This document shows, piece by piece, positions 6,435-12,430 of a DNA stretch of 19,659 nucleotides (position 1 is the first letter of the stretch; each line of letters starts with the position of its first letter). This stretch comes from SIG714 sp964638675 (GTDB lineage: Bacteria > Bacillota > Clostridia > Oscillospirales > CAG-272). The stretch covers positions 1 through 19,659 of the forward strand of contig CAZXAU010000026.1 of the NCBI GenBank assembly GCA_964638675.1, given 5' to 3'. Both the position numbers and the translations under genes were made by a program. The notes below the pieces were generated by a model. The model ran no database searches, had not been told where the DNA came from, and worked only from the letters and a program-made list of their open reading frames with translations.

Positions 6435-6552
6435 TAGCGTGAAAGATATGCTTATCCGATGCGATAGCAGATTTGTTTCACGCACAAATTCGCTGAGTAG
6501 ACTCAACGAATTTCATAAAATATTTGTGCCGCCGAAGGGCGGCGGAATGGAG
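6435..6552 (+). repeat. Dispersed three-hairpin leader element, copy A (between groES and groEL)
   Basis: The element begins TAGCGTGAAAG and ends GGCGGCGGAATGGAG, eight bases before the groEL start. Its GGAG (6549-6552) is the only good ribosome site for groEL. Stem 1 is GCGTGAAA (6437-6444) with TTTCACGC (6476-6483). Stem 2 is AAATTCG (6486-6492) with CGAATTT (6507-6513), plus an inner TGAG/CTCA. Stem 3 is GCCGCC (6528-6533) with GGCGGC (6538-6543) around a GAAG loop. A GGGAGG (6428-6433) sits just before it, matching the AAAGG before copy B. The first 54 bases align with copy B without gaps. I do not recognise it as a named RNA family. Confidence 0.8.
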
Positions 6553-6560
6553 ATTATTAT

Positions 6561-8186
6561 ATGTCAAAAATCATTATAAACGGAAGCGATGCCAGAAGCG
6601 CACTTCTTGCAGGTATCGATAAGCTTGCCGATACAGTAAAAATAACTCTCGGCCCTAAGGGCAGAAATGTCGTTCTCGATAAAAAATACGGCGCTCCGCT
6701 CATCACAAATGACGGTGTCACGATTGCAAAGGAAATTGAGCTTGAAGATCCTGCAGAAAATATGGGTGCTCAGCTCGTAAAGGAAGTTTCTATCAAGACA
6801 AATGATGCGGCAGGCGACGGAACAACAACAGCTACCGTTCTCGCTCAGGCTATCATTCACGAAGGAATGAAGAATATCGCCGCAGGTGCCAACCCGATGA
6901 TCCTTCGCAAAGGTATTCAGAAGGCAGTTGACAAGGCTGTTGAGTGCCTTACCGCTAACTCTCAGAAGATCAACGGAAGCGAAGATATTACACGTGTCGG
7001 AACGATCTCGGCAGGTGACGAAACTATCGGCCGTCTTATCGCCGATGCTATGGAAAAGGTTACCGCTGACGGTGTTATTACCGTTGAGGAATCAAAGACC
7101 GCAAAGACCGAGTGCGAAGTCGTTGAAGGTATGCAGTTTGACCGCGGATACCTCTCGCCCTATATGGTAACCGATACAGATAAAATGGAAGCAGTTATCG
7201 ATGATGCACTTATTCTTATCACAGATAAGAAAATTTCCAATATTCAGGAGATACTTCCCCTTCTCAACGAAGTCCTCAAGGTTGGCGGCAAGCTCGTTAT
7301 AATCGCAGAGGATGTCGAAGGCGACGCCCTCACAAATATCGTTCTCAACAAGCTCCGCGGCGTATTCACCTGCGTTGCTGTTAAAGCTCCCGGCTTCGGC
7401 GACAGAAGAAAAGATATGCTCCGTGACATCGCTATCCTCACAGGCGGAGAAGTAATTACCTCCGAACTCGGTCTTGAACTCTCCGAGGCAACCGTGGCTC
7501 AGCTCGGCAGAGCAAGACAGGTCAAGGTTACAAAGGAAAACACCATTATCGTTGACGGTGCAGGCGATCCTTCCGAAATCAAGAACAGAATTTCTCAGAT
7601 CAAGCAGAATATCGCTACCACAACCTCAGATTTCGACCGTGAAAAACTTCAGGAACGCCTTGCAAAGCTCTCGGGCGGTGTTGCCGTAATCAAAGCAGGT
7701 GCCGCTACCGAAGTAGAGATCAAAGAAAAGAAGCTCCGCATCGAGGACGCTCTCAACGCAACCCGTGCGGCTGTTGAAGAAGGTATCGTTGCGGGTGGCG
7801 GAACATCTTATCTTAATGTGATACCCGAAGTTAAATCGCTCCTTTCTCAGGTCGAAGGCGATGAAAAGACAGGTGTTCAGATAGTTATCAAGGCTCTTGA
7901 AGCTCCCGTTCGCCAGATCGCCGAAAACGCAGGCTGCGAAGGCTCTGTCATCGTAAACAAGATCATTTCTTCGAGAAAGAAGAATTACGGCTTCGATGCA
8001 TACAATGAAGTGTATGTTGACATGATCTCAGCAGGAATCATCGATCCTACCAAGGTTTCACGCTGTGCTCTTCAGAATGCCGCTTCTATCGCTTCAACCG
8101 TTCTTACAACCGAAGCCCTCGTTGCCGACAAGAAAGAACCCGTAGCTCCTGCCGCTCCTGCAGGCGGTATGGACGGAATGTATTGA
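6561..8186 (+). CDS. groEL: Chaperonin GroEL (Hsp60)
   Basis: GroEL is the ATP-driven double-ring folding chamber in the cytoplasm. The 541-residue length fits the family. Key motifs are TLGPKGRNVVLDKKYGAP and ITNDGVTIAKEIELED, the ATP site GDGTTTATVLAQ (about residues 85-98), and KAPGFGDRRKDML in the apical domain. The conserved GGVAVIKAGA and EEGIVAGGGT signatures lie in the second half, and the protein ends in the glycine/methionine tail GGMDGMY. It is cotranscribed with groES. Its translation start depends on GGAG at 6549-6552, which belongs to the repeat element. A strong terminator follows at 8338-8388. Confidence 0.98.
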   Translation: MSKIIINGSDARSALLAGIDKLADTVKITLGPKGRNVVLDKKYGAPLITNDGVTIAKEIELEDPAENMGAQLVKEVSIKTNDAAGDGTTTATVLAQAIIHEGMKNIAAGANPMILRKGIQKAVDKAVECLTANSQKINGSEDITRVGTISAGDETIGRLIADAMEKVTADGVITVEESKTAKTECEVVEGMQFDRGYLSPYMVTDTDKMEAVIDDALILITDKKISNIQEILPLLNEVLKVGGKLVIIAEDVEGDALTNIVLNKLRGVFTCVAVKAPGFGDRRKDMLRDIAILTGGEVITSELGLELSEATVAQLGRARQVKVTKENTIIVDGAGDPSEIKNRISQIKQNIATTTSDFDREKLQERLAKLSGGVAVIKAGAATEVEIKEKKLRIEDALNATRAAVEEGIVAGGGTSYLNVIPEVKSLLSQVEGDEKTGVQIVIKALEAPVRQIAENAGCEGSVIVNKIISSRKKNYGFDAYNEVYVDMISAGIIDPTKVSRCALQNAASIASTVLTTEALVADKKEPVAPAAPAGGMDGMY

Positions 8187-8241
8187 TAAATTTCCGTAAA
8201 AAAGAGGAATAGCTTATACTGTACCCATTACAGTTTTTTCC

Positions 8242-8261
8242 AGGCTTTTCGTGAAAAGCCT
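8242..8261 (+). other. Perfect 9-bp hairpin downstream of groEL
   Basis: AGGCTTTTC (8242-8250) pairs with GAAAAGCCT (8253-8261) around a two-base loop. No T-run follows, so it is not a standard terminator. It could protect the 3' end of the groESL message or be part of a dispersed repeat. Confidence 0.5.
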
Positions 8262-8291
8262 CGGCAAAAGCTTTATTACTTGACAAGACAT

Positions 8292-8315
8292 ACAGTTATA
8301 CAGTTATACCGTTAT
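8292..8315. repeat. Short tandem repeat (3 x 8 bp)
   Basis: ACAGTTAT, ACAGTTAT and ACCGTTAT follow each other without a gap between groEL and its terminator. It is noncoding and may vary in copy number between strains. Confidence 0.6.
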
Positions 8316-8337
8316 TCCGCATCAAACCGAAAAGCAA

Positions 8338-8388
8338 GTGCCCACGCAGATGAATGTAAAAACTCATCGTGCGTGGGCATTTGTTTTT
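8338..8388 (+). terminator. Terminator of the groESL operon
   Basis: TGCCCACGCA (8339-8348) plus GATGA pair with TCATC plus TGCGTGGGCA (8370-8379), with a single bulged G, followed by TTTGTTTTT. It is the first T-tailed hairpin after groEL, about 150 bases past the stop codon. Confidence 0.92.
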
Positions 8389-8405
8389 CGATTGGCTGAT
8401 TCATA

Positions 8406-8518
8406 AAAGTTTCTAACTTTTTCTTTTCAAAGAAGAAAAAAGAAAGCAAACTATTCAGGATAGGCTAAACGTTTTAAACTGTAGGAAAGTTTCTTGCTTC
8501 TTCTTTTCAAAGAAGAAG
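8406..8518. repeat. Two direct copies of a 32-bp hairpin-forming repeat, 80 bp apart
   Basis: 8406-8437 and 8486-8517 match at 29 of 32 positions: AAAGTTTCT, a variable triplet region, then CTTTTCAAAGAAGAA. The second copy forms a perfect 10-bp hairpin (CTTCTTCTTT 8497-8506 with AAAGAAGAAG 8509-8518) that ends one base before the stop codon of the minus-strand membrane gene. A similar TTTTCAAAGAAGAAG core recurs at 19357-19371. This suggests a dispersed family. Confidence 0.65.
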
Positions 8519-8519
8519 A

Positions 8520-9500
8520 TCAATCGTAGTCATCGCACATCATCCATGTGCCGTCATCGTGGAAGCACTGCTCAACTTTGCCGTCAACACTTTTCTTGGT
8601 GCAAATTCCTTTTGAAAAATAGGAGCATTCATGAGCGAGAGAGTACATAAACTGATGAGCTTGCATTGAACCTTTCTGTTGAGCAATATGCATTATTTCA
8701 AAGCATTTTTTTGTATTAATACCGAGAAATGACTTAGCGAATAAGAAAACCTCATCTGGTGTCATAGACTCTATAGATTCCGCTTCCTCGTCAGTTATGA
8801 GTGATTTTTTTTCGGATTGATCATTCACGGGATTTTCGGGAGTTGCAAAGATTGAAACATCCTCATTGATCTTTTTAAGAGTTGATTCGGAAATGAGTTC
8901 GGTGCTTGATATTACATCAATGACAAAAACAGTGAGAAAACTGCATATAAATGTAACAATAGCGGTGAGAAAACCTTCGGATAAAACCAAAGTAATCGAC
9001 ACTGCATATATTCCCATAATGGCAGACATAATGATAGAAGCCGTGAGCTCACCCCTGTCAAGCCGATTATACTCATCACGCAGAGATACAATTTTGCTTT
9101 TTTTCTCTTGCAGTGGAGCGTTCGAAATATCATAAAAACCTTTTTTTACTATGCGGACTTCCGACAACGAAGCTATAAAATAACCTGCAAGATATGAAAA
9201 AAGAATGGAAAACAAGACAAAGGAAGGCAATGCAATATATGGGCTGACACCCACAGACTCAGGAAAAACAACAAAAAAGTCGTTTAAAATGCTGTATAAA
9301 TAGGGAAATATAAATTTCAATTCGCTGAAATACATCATAAAAATTTGCCCTAAAGCAATGAACACCGCAATAAAACGCAGGATAGCTACTGTATAAAATC
9401 TTGCCTTATATGCCCTGCGGAGTGAACAAGCCTTCTGAAGCTCAGTACACAGCTCGGCAGCATTCTGTTCGGTGATCGGTGAAGAGTATCTGATTTGCAT
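8520..9500 (-). CDS. Multi-pass membrane protein of unknown function, 326 aa
   Basis: I do not recognise a family. Hydrophobic segments lie near residues 35-58, perhaps 62-80, 87-111, 155-176 and 178-199, so the first 200 residues form a membrane domain with an inter-helix charged loop (about 112-150). Residues 200-326 are soluble: an acidic stretch, then helical text (EVFLFAKSFLGI, CFEIMHIAQQ), then a cysteine-rich end (C-SYFSKGI-C, EQ-C-FHDDGTWMM-C-DDYD). An in-frame stop directly precedes the ATG, so the start is fixed. AAAGGA is 13 bases upstream, which is rather far. The gene stands alone. Its C-terminal cysteines could bind a metal or form disulfides, depending on topology. Confidence 0.8.
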   Translation of the reverse strand: MQIRYSSPITEQNAAELCTELQKACSLRRAYKARFYTVAILRFIAVFIALGQIFMMYFSELKFIFPYLYSILNDFFVVFPESVGVSPYIALPSFVLFSILFSYLAGYFIASLSEVRIVKKGFYDISNAPLQEKKSKIVSLRDEYNRLDRGELTASIIMSAIMGIYAVSITLVLSEGFLTAIVTFICSFLTVFVIDVISSTELISESTLKKINEDVSIFATPENPVNDQSEKKSLITDEEAESIESMTPDEVFLFAKSFLGINTKKCFEIMHIAQQKGSMQAHQFMYSLAHECSYFSKGICTKKSVDGKVEQCFHDDGTWMMCDDYD

Positions 9501-9528
9501 TTAAATATAACAATCCTTTCTTCTCACG

Positions 9529-9557
9529 TTGAAATAAATATAAATGTGGTATATAAC
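9529..9557 (+). promoter_or_regulatory. Promoter divergent from the membrane-protein gene
   Basis: TTGAAA (9529-9534), exactly 17 bases, then TATAAC (9552-9557). It points toward the short ORF at 9593 and is the only visible reason for transcription into this 325-base gap. Confidence 0.5.
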
Positions 9558-9592
9558 GGGTGTATACGTCTGATTATTAAGGGGTATTGCCG

Positions 9593-9703
9593 ATGAAACA
9601 GGACGAAAACAGTAGTGTTTTGATTTATTATGCCCCACAAAGTATATATAAAGACTCAAAGAAGATAATTGTGCACCCGGACGAAACACCTGCAATACTC
9701 TGA
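9593..9703 (+). CDS. Possible small protein, 36 aa
   Basis: An ATG at 9593 follows AAGGGG by eight bases and lies about 30 bases past the probable start of a well-spaced promoter. The 36-residue product starts MKQDENSSVLIYYAPQ and ends HPDETPAIL. It is polar, with no membrane span and no family I know. No clear terminator follows before the ttcA stop codon on the other strand. The promoter plus ribosome site make it worth listing, but a chance ORF is quite possible. The rest of the gap (9704-9825) shows nothing. Confidence 0.35.
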   Translation: MKQDENSSVLIYYAPQSIYKDSKKIIVHPDETPAIL

Positions 9704-9825
9704 TCAAACGATTATCAAAGCGATCAATGCAAGATTCTATCATAGTAAAAATAAAATTTCAATATACATATTGTAAACAAAAGCAAGAAGCACTCTCAGA
9801 GCGTCCGAAAAAAGCACTGTTTTGG

Positions 9826-10614
9826 CTATTTGCTGCCTTTACCGGAGGAATTTTCCTTATATCTTCTGCCATTGAGCGGTGGATGAAAGCCGTCAATATT
9901 GCCGTTCTGGATCGCCGTAAGAAGACGGTGCTTGAATCCCTCGTTTTCACTGTCAATATTATCTATAAGATTCTTGACGTATTCTCTTTTGGTTTTTTTA
10001 TCCTGAGGGCAGGTCGATCTAACTACAGGAATATTGTTTGCCCTCATAAAATATCTTATATCACTCTCTTTGGCATAGATCATCGGTCTGATCATTGATA
10101 TCTCCTTATTTGAGAGATAAGTAACAGGAGAAAAAGTTCCGATCCTGCCCTCAAAAATAAGATTCATCATGAAAGTATCGATAACATCGTCGAAATGATG
10201 ACCGAGGGAGATCTTATTGCAACCGCATTCAATAGCCACATTGTGAAGAGCACCACGCCTTAAATTGGCACACAGAGAGCAGGGATTGCTCTCCTTCCTG
10301 ACATCAAAAACGATCTGCTTTATATTGGTTTTCTGAACATGATATCTGACGCCGATATCCTCACAGAAAGAAGAGATCGGAGTAAAATCCATTCCGTCAA
10401 AACCGCTGTCGATCGTAATGGCAACAATATCAAACCCGAACGGATAAAATCTTCTCAGCTCACTGAGAAGTGCAAGCATCGCCATGCTGTCCTTTCCGCC
10501 TGATATCCCAACGCCTATAACATCTCCCTGTGCTATCATTTCATAGTCGTCTATTGCTCTTCTGATAAAGCCCAACATCCGTTTGGTTTTATATAAAATC
10601 ATATTTATGACCAT
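9826..10614 (-). CDS. ttcA: TtcA-family tRNA 2-thiocytidine synthetase / PP-loop ATPase
   Basis: The protein belongs to the PP-loop ATPases that adenylate a tRNA base and insert sulfur; TtcA makes 2-thiocytidine at position 32 with an Fe-S cluster. The PP-loop SGGKDS is at residues 38-43 (from ATG 10614). NPCSLCANLRRG gives the CxxC pair, GHHFDDVIDTFMMN is the second family block, and STCPQDKK holds the third cysteine that completes the cluster set. At about 262 residues it is a short clostridial-type member. The frame is open up to a GTG at 10659, but that part translates a hairpin repeat. ATG 10614 (after AAAGGAAG and a hairpin) or ATG 10602 is the likely start. The exact tRNA substrate in this clade is unproven. 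Confidence 0.88.
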   Translation of the reverse strand: MVINMILYKTKRMLGFIRRAIDDYEMIAQGDVIGVGISGGKDSMAMLALLSELRRFYPFGFDIVAITIDSGFDGMDFTPISSFCEDIGVRYHVQKTNIKQIVFDVRKESNPCSLCANLRRGALHNVAIECGCNKISLGHHFDDVIDTFMMNLIFEGRIGTFSPVTYLSNKEISMIRPMIYAKESDIRYFMRANNIPVVRSTCPQDKKTKREYVKNLIDNIDSENEGFKHRLLTAIQNGNIDGFHPPLNGRRYKENSSGKGSK

Positions 10615-10634
10615 GGCTTTCGCAGTGCGAAAGC

Positions 10635-10711
10635 TTCCTTTCTTGTGGAATTGGGGCACCGCTTAGGTGGCAAAAGCCACAAAACACCGTCTGAAAATTT
10701 ATTTTTCAGAC
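10635..10711 (-). repeat. Hairpin-rich leader upstream of ttcA, possible relative of the three-hairpin element
   Basis: On the minus strand, GTCTGAAAA/TTTTCAGAC (10711-10703 with 10697-10689), GTGGC/GCCAC (10680-10676 with 10671-10667), then TTTTGCCACCTAAGCGGTGCC, and it closes with AAAGGAAG (10641-10634). The stretch TTTTGCCACCTAAG resembles TTTTGCCGCCTGAG of copy B, and here too a ribosome site ends the element. The remainder differs, so the kinship is weak. Confidence 0.45.
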
Positions 10712-10782
10712 TTACACCCTGAGTTAATAAAAAATTTACATTATGTTATTTAGTAATTTGTGTATAATAGCCGACAATATGC

Positions 10783-10788
10783 TATAAT
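10783..10788 (+). promoter_or_regulatory. Likely extended -10 promoter of the small membrane protein
   Basis: TATAAT at 10783-10788 with TGC just upstream forms an extended -10. The -35 region is poor. A second TATAAT lies at 10763-10768, so two start sites are possible. Transcripts would begin near 10795, just before the structured leader. Confidence 0.5.
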
Positions 10789-10798
10789 AGCTTTGTAA

Positions 10799-10887
10799 AC
10801 GGGATCCACCCGTCAGCCTTTGTCATCCGGCACCGACAAGATCGGATGACAAATAAAAAAATATAGTAAGATTGTCGGAGAAAAGAG
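10799..10887 (+). promoter_or_regulatory. Structured 5' leader with loop complementary to the ribosome-site region
   Basis: A small hairpin (ACGGG 10799-10803 with CCCGT 10809-10813) is followed by an 11-bp stem (TTTGTCATCCG 10819-10829 with CGGATGACAAA 10843-10853). Its 13-base loop contains CCGACAA (10833-10839), the exact complement of TTGTCGG (10872-10878), which overlaps the GGAG of the ribosome site. An H-type pseudoknot could therefore hide or expose the start of the downstream gene. No ligand class is recognised. Confidence 0.45.
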
Positions 10888-10892
10888 TTATT

Positions 10893-11135
10893 ATGTCAGA
10901 AAACGGAAGAGAAGGAAGCTTCATTAAAACCCTGATGACTATTATCGGAGTTCTTGCTTGTCTTGCGGCTCTCGCAACTGTGGTCACTGTATTTGTCAAA
11001 GAATACAAGAAGAAGATCTGCACGATCGCAGAAAATGATTCAGAAGACGGTGAAAACGAGTGCGAATCGAGCGAAGAATGCAACGAAGAAACTGAAGAAA
11101 ATACAGTTGAAGTTGACTGCGAATTTGCAGAATAA
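10893..11135 (+). CDS. Small single-span membrane protein with acidic, cysteine-containing tail, 80 aa
   Basis: The product has a short polar N-terminus, one membrane helix (about residues 13-36, LMTIIGVLACLAALATVVTVFV), a KEYKKK stop-transfer cluster and a very acidic tail with four cysteines (C-TIAEND..., NE-C-ESSEE-C-NEE, VD-C-EFAE). The positive cluster after the helix predicts a cytoplasmic tail. An upstream TTG at 10872 is in frame, but it lies in the proposed regulatory helix. The ATG at 10893, after GGAGAAAAGAG, is the better start. I know similar small proteins from Ruminococcaceae only as uncharacterised. The gene is monocistronic, with its own promoter, structured leader and strong terminator. 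Confidence 0.8.
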   Translation: MSENGREGSFIKTLMTIIGVLACLAALATVVTVFVKEYKKKICTIAENDSEDGENECESSEECNEETEENTVEVDCEFAE

Positions 11136-11185
11136 TCTCCGATAACCAATCAGACCAACCTATCGTATGCAAGTAGGTTGCAGAC

Positions 11186-11224
11186 AATATCCGAAGAAAT
11201 CATATTTCTTCGGATATTTTTTTA
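11186..11224 (+). terminator. Terminator of the small membrane protein gene
   Basis: A perfect 15-bp stem joins 11186-11200 and 11204-11218 around the loop CAT, followed by a T-run to 11223. A weaker hairpin (CAACCTA 11156-11162 with TAGGTTG 11174-11180) precedes it. The same hairpin is the only one seen after tgt on the other strand, though it lacks a T-run there. Confidence 0.93.
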
Positions 11225-11234
11225 TTGATTTTTC

Positions 11235-12371
11235 TCAGAATTCAGCTCTCTCATCAAGTATAGTCCGATAATGGAGATAGAATCCCTCATAATTTCCATC
11301 GTCAAGTGCATCACGGATCTTCTGCATAAGTTCGTTGTAGAAATAGAGATTGTGCAGGACGGCAAGACGCATCCCCAGGATCTCACGAGCCTTGAAAAGG
11401 TGACGAATGTAAGACCTTGAATAGCTCCTGCAAGCCGGGCAATTACATCCGGGTGCAATAGGTCTTGAGTCGTCAATATATTTTTCATTGAGCAGATTGA
11501 TCTTTCCCTGCCAGGTAAAAACATTACCGTGGCGTGCGTTACGTGAAGGCATTACGCAATCAAAGAAATCAACTCCCCTGTAAACCGCTTCGATGATATT
11601 GAGAGGTGTTCCGACACCCATCAAATATCTCGGTTTATTCTCGGGCATATATGGTTCGACAATATCGATAGTGTCATACATTTCAGCGGCAGTTTCACCG
11701 ACAGCAAGACCGCCTATGGCATAACCGTCAAGGTCAAGCTCGGCAATCTTTTGCATATGCTCTATACGCAGATCGGCATAAGTACTTCCCTGCCCGATAC
11801 CGAAAAGAAGCTGATTTTTATTTATAGTTTCGGGAAGAGAATTCAGACGCTGCATTTCTTTTTTACAGCGGACAGCCCAACGGTATGTTCTGTCGCAGGA
11901 ATCCTTGGTGTATTTGTATTCGGCAGGATTTTCAATACATTCATCAAACGCCATTGCAATTGTAGAGGCAAGGTGTGATTGGATCTGCATGCTTTCCTCA
12001 GGTCCCATGAAAATCTTTTTTCCGTCAATGTGGGATGAAAAGTATACTCCCTCCTCCTTGATCCTGCGGAGCTTGGCAAGAGAAAAGACCTGAAATCCTC
12101 CGCTGTCTGTAAGAACGGGTTTATCCCAATTGAAAAACTTATGTATTCCGCCCATTTTATAGATCAGGTCATCACCGGGTCTGATATGGAGGTGATATGT
12201 GTTGGAAAGTTCAACCTGACATGCAATTTCACGAAGATCATCGGTCGAAATTCCTCCTTTTATGGCAGCACTTGTACCGACATTCATAAATACCGGGGTC
12301 TGAATGTCGCCGTGAACGGTGTGCATAATTCCCCTTCTTGCTTTTTTTTCTTTTTTCAAAAGTTCAAACAT
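11235..12371 (-). CDS. tgt: Queuine/preQ1 tRNA-guanine transglycosylase
   Basis: Tgt swaps the guanine at wobble position 34 of GUN-anticodon tRNAs (Asp, Asn, His, Tyr) for a 7-deazaguanine on the way to queuosine. The 378-residue length is normal. The catalytic aspartates are visible in TDSGGFQVFS (D89) and DCVMPSRNARHG (D271). Substrate-site blocks are FDEC and GGLAVGE; zinc ligands are CNCPAC and the histidine in AVLHNLYF. AAAGG lies about nine bases before the start. The gene is last in the miaB-ylbF-mutS-mutL-tgt run, 59 bases after mutL. No preQ1 synthesis genes are near, so the base may be salvaged or made elsewhere. Confidence 0.96.
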   Translation of the reverse strand: MFELLKKEKKARRGIMHTVHGDIQTPVFMNVGTSAAIKGGISTDDLREIACQVELSNTYHLHIRPGDDLIYKMGGIHKFFNWDKPVLTDSGGFQVFSLAKLRRIKEEGVYFSSHIDGKKIFMGPEESMQIQSHLASTIAMAFDECIENPAEYKYTKDSCDRTYRWAVRCKKEMQRLNSLPETINKNQLLFGIGQGSTYADLRIEHMQKIAELDLDGYAIGGLAVGETAAEMYDTIDIVEPYMPENKPRYLMGVGTPLNIIEAVYRGVDFFDCVMPSRNARHGNVFTWQGKINLLNEKYIDDSRPIAPGCNCPACRSYSRSYIRHLFKAREILGMRLAVLHNLYFYNELMQKIRDALDDGNYEGFYLHYRTILDERAEF

Positions 12372-12430
12372 GGATATCAGCCTTTCTGAAAATTAATTAT
12401 TAATGGTAATCGTAGTATTATCGAATATTT

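Noticed and set aside
6120..6506. 128-codon minus-strand frame opposite groES
   Set aside because: It mirrors groES and the repeat element; there is no promoter or ribosome site.
6439..6579. Treating the element's GTG frame as a real gene
   Set aside because: Differences between the two copies are mainly not synonymous, and copy B stops early. It is kept only as a possible leader ORF.
8406..8518. CRISPR array from the repeated units near 8400-8520
   Set aside because: Only two units, repeats form long A/T-rich hairpins, the 48-base gap is a single non-repeated piece, and no cas gene is present.
10799..10887. preQ1 riboswitch, given tgt nearby and the pseudoknot shape
   Set aside because: The gene controlled is not a queuosine gene, the strand is convergent to tgt, and the stem and tail sequences do not match the preQ1 class that I know.
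11222..11524. 100-codon minus frame at the end of tgt
   Set aside because: It lies inside tgt in another frame. The tgt frame has full family motifs to its stop at 11235.
11235..12371. Tgt GQGS in place of the usual VQGG/VQGS as an active-site defect
   Set aside because: Both catalytic aspartates, the zinc ligands and GGLAVGE are intact, and clostridial Tgt proteins vary at this spot as far as I recall.
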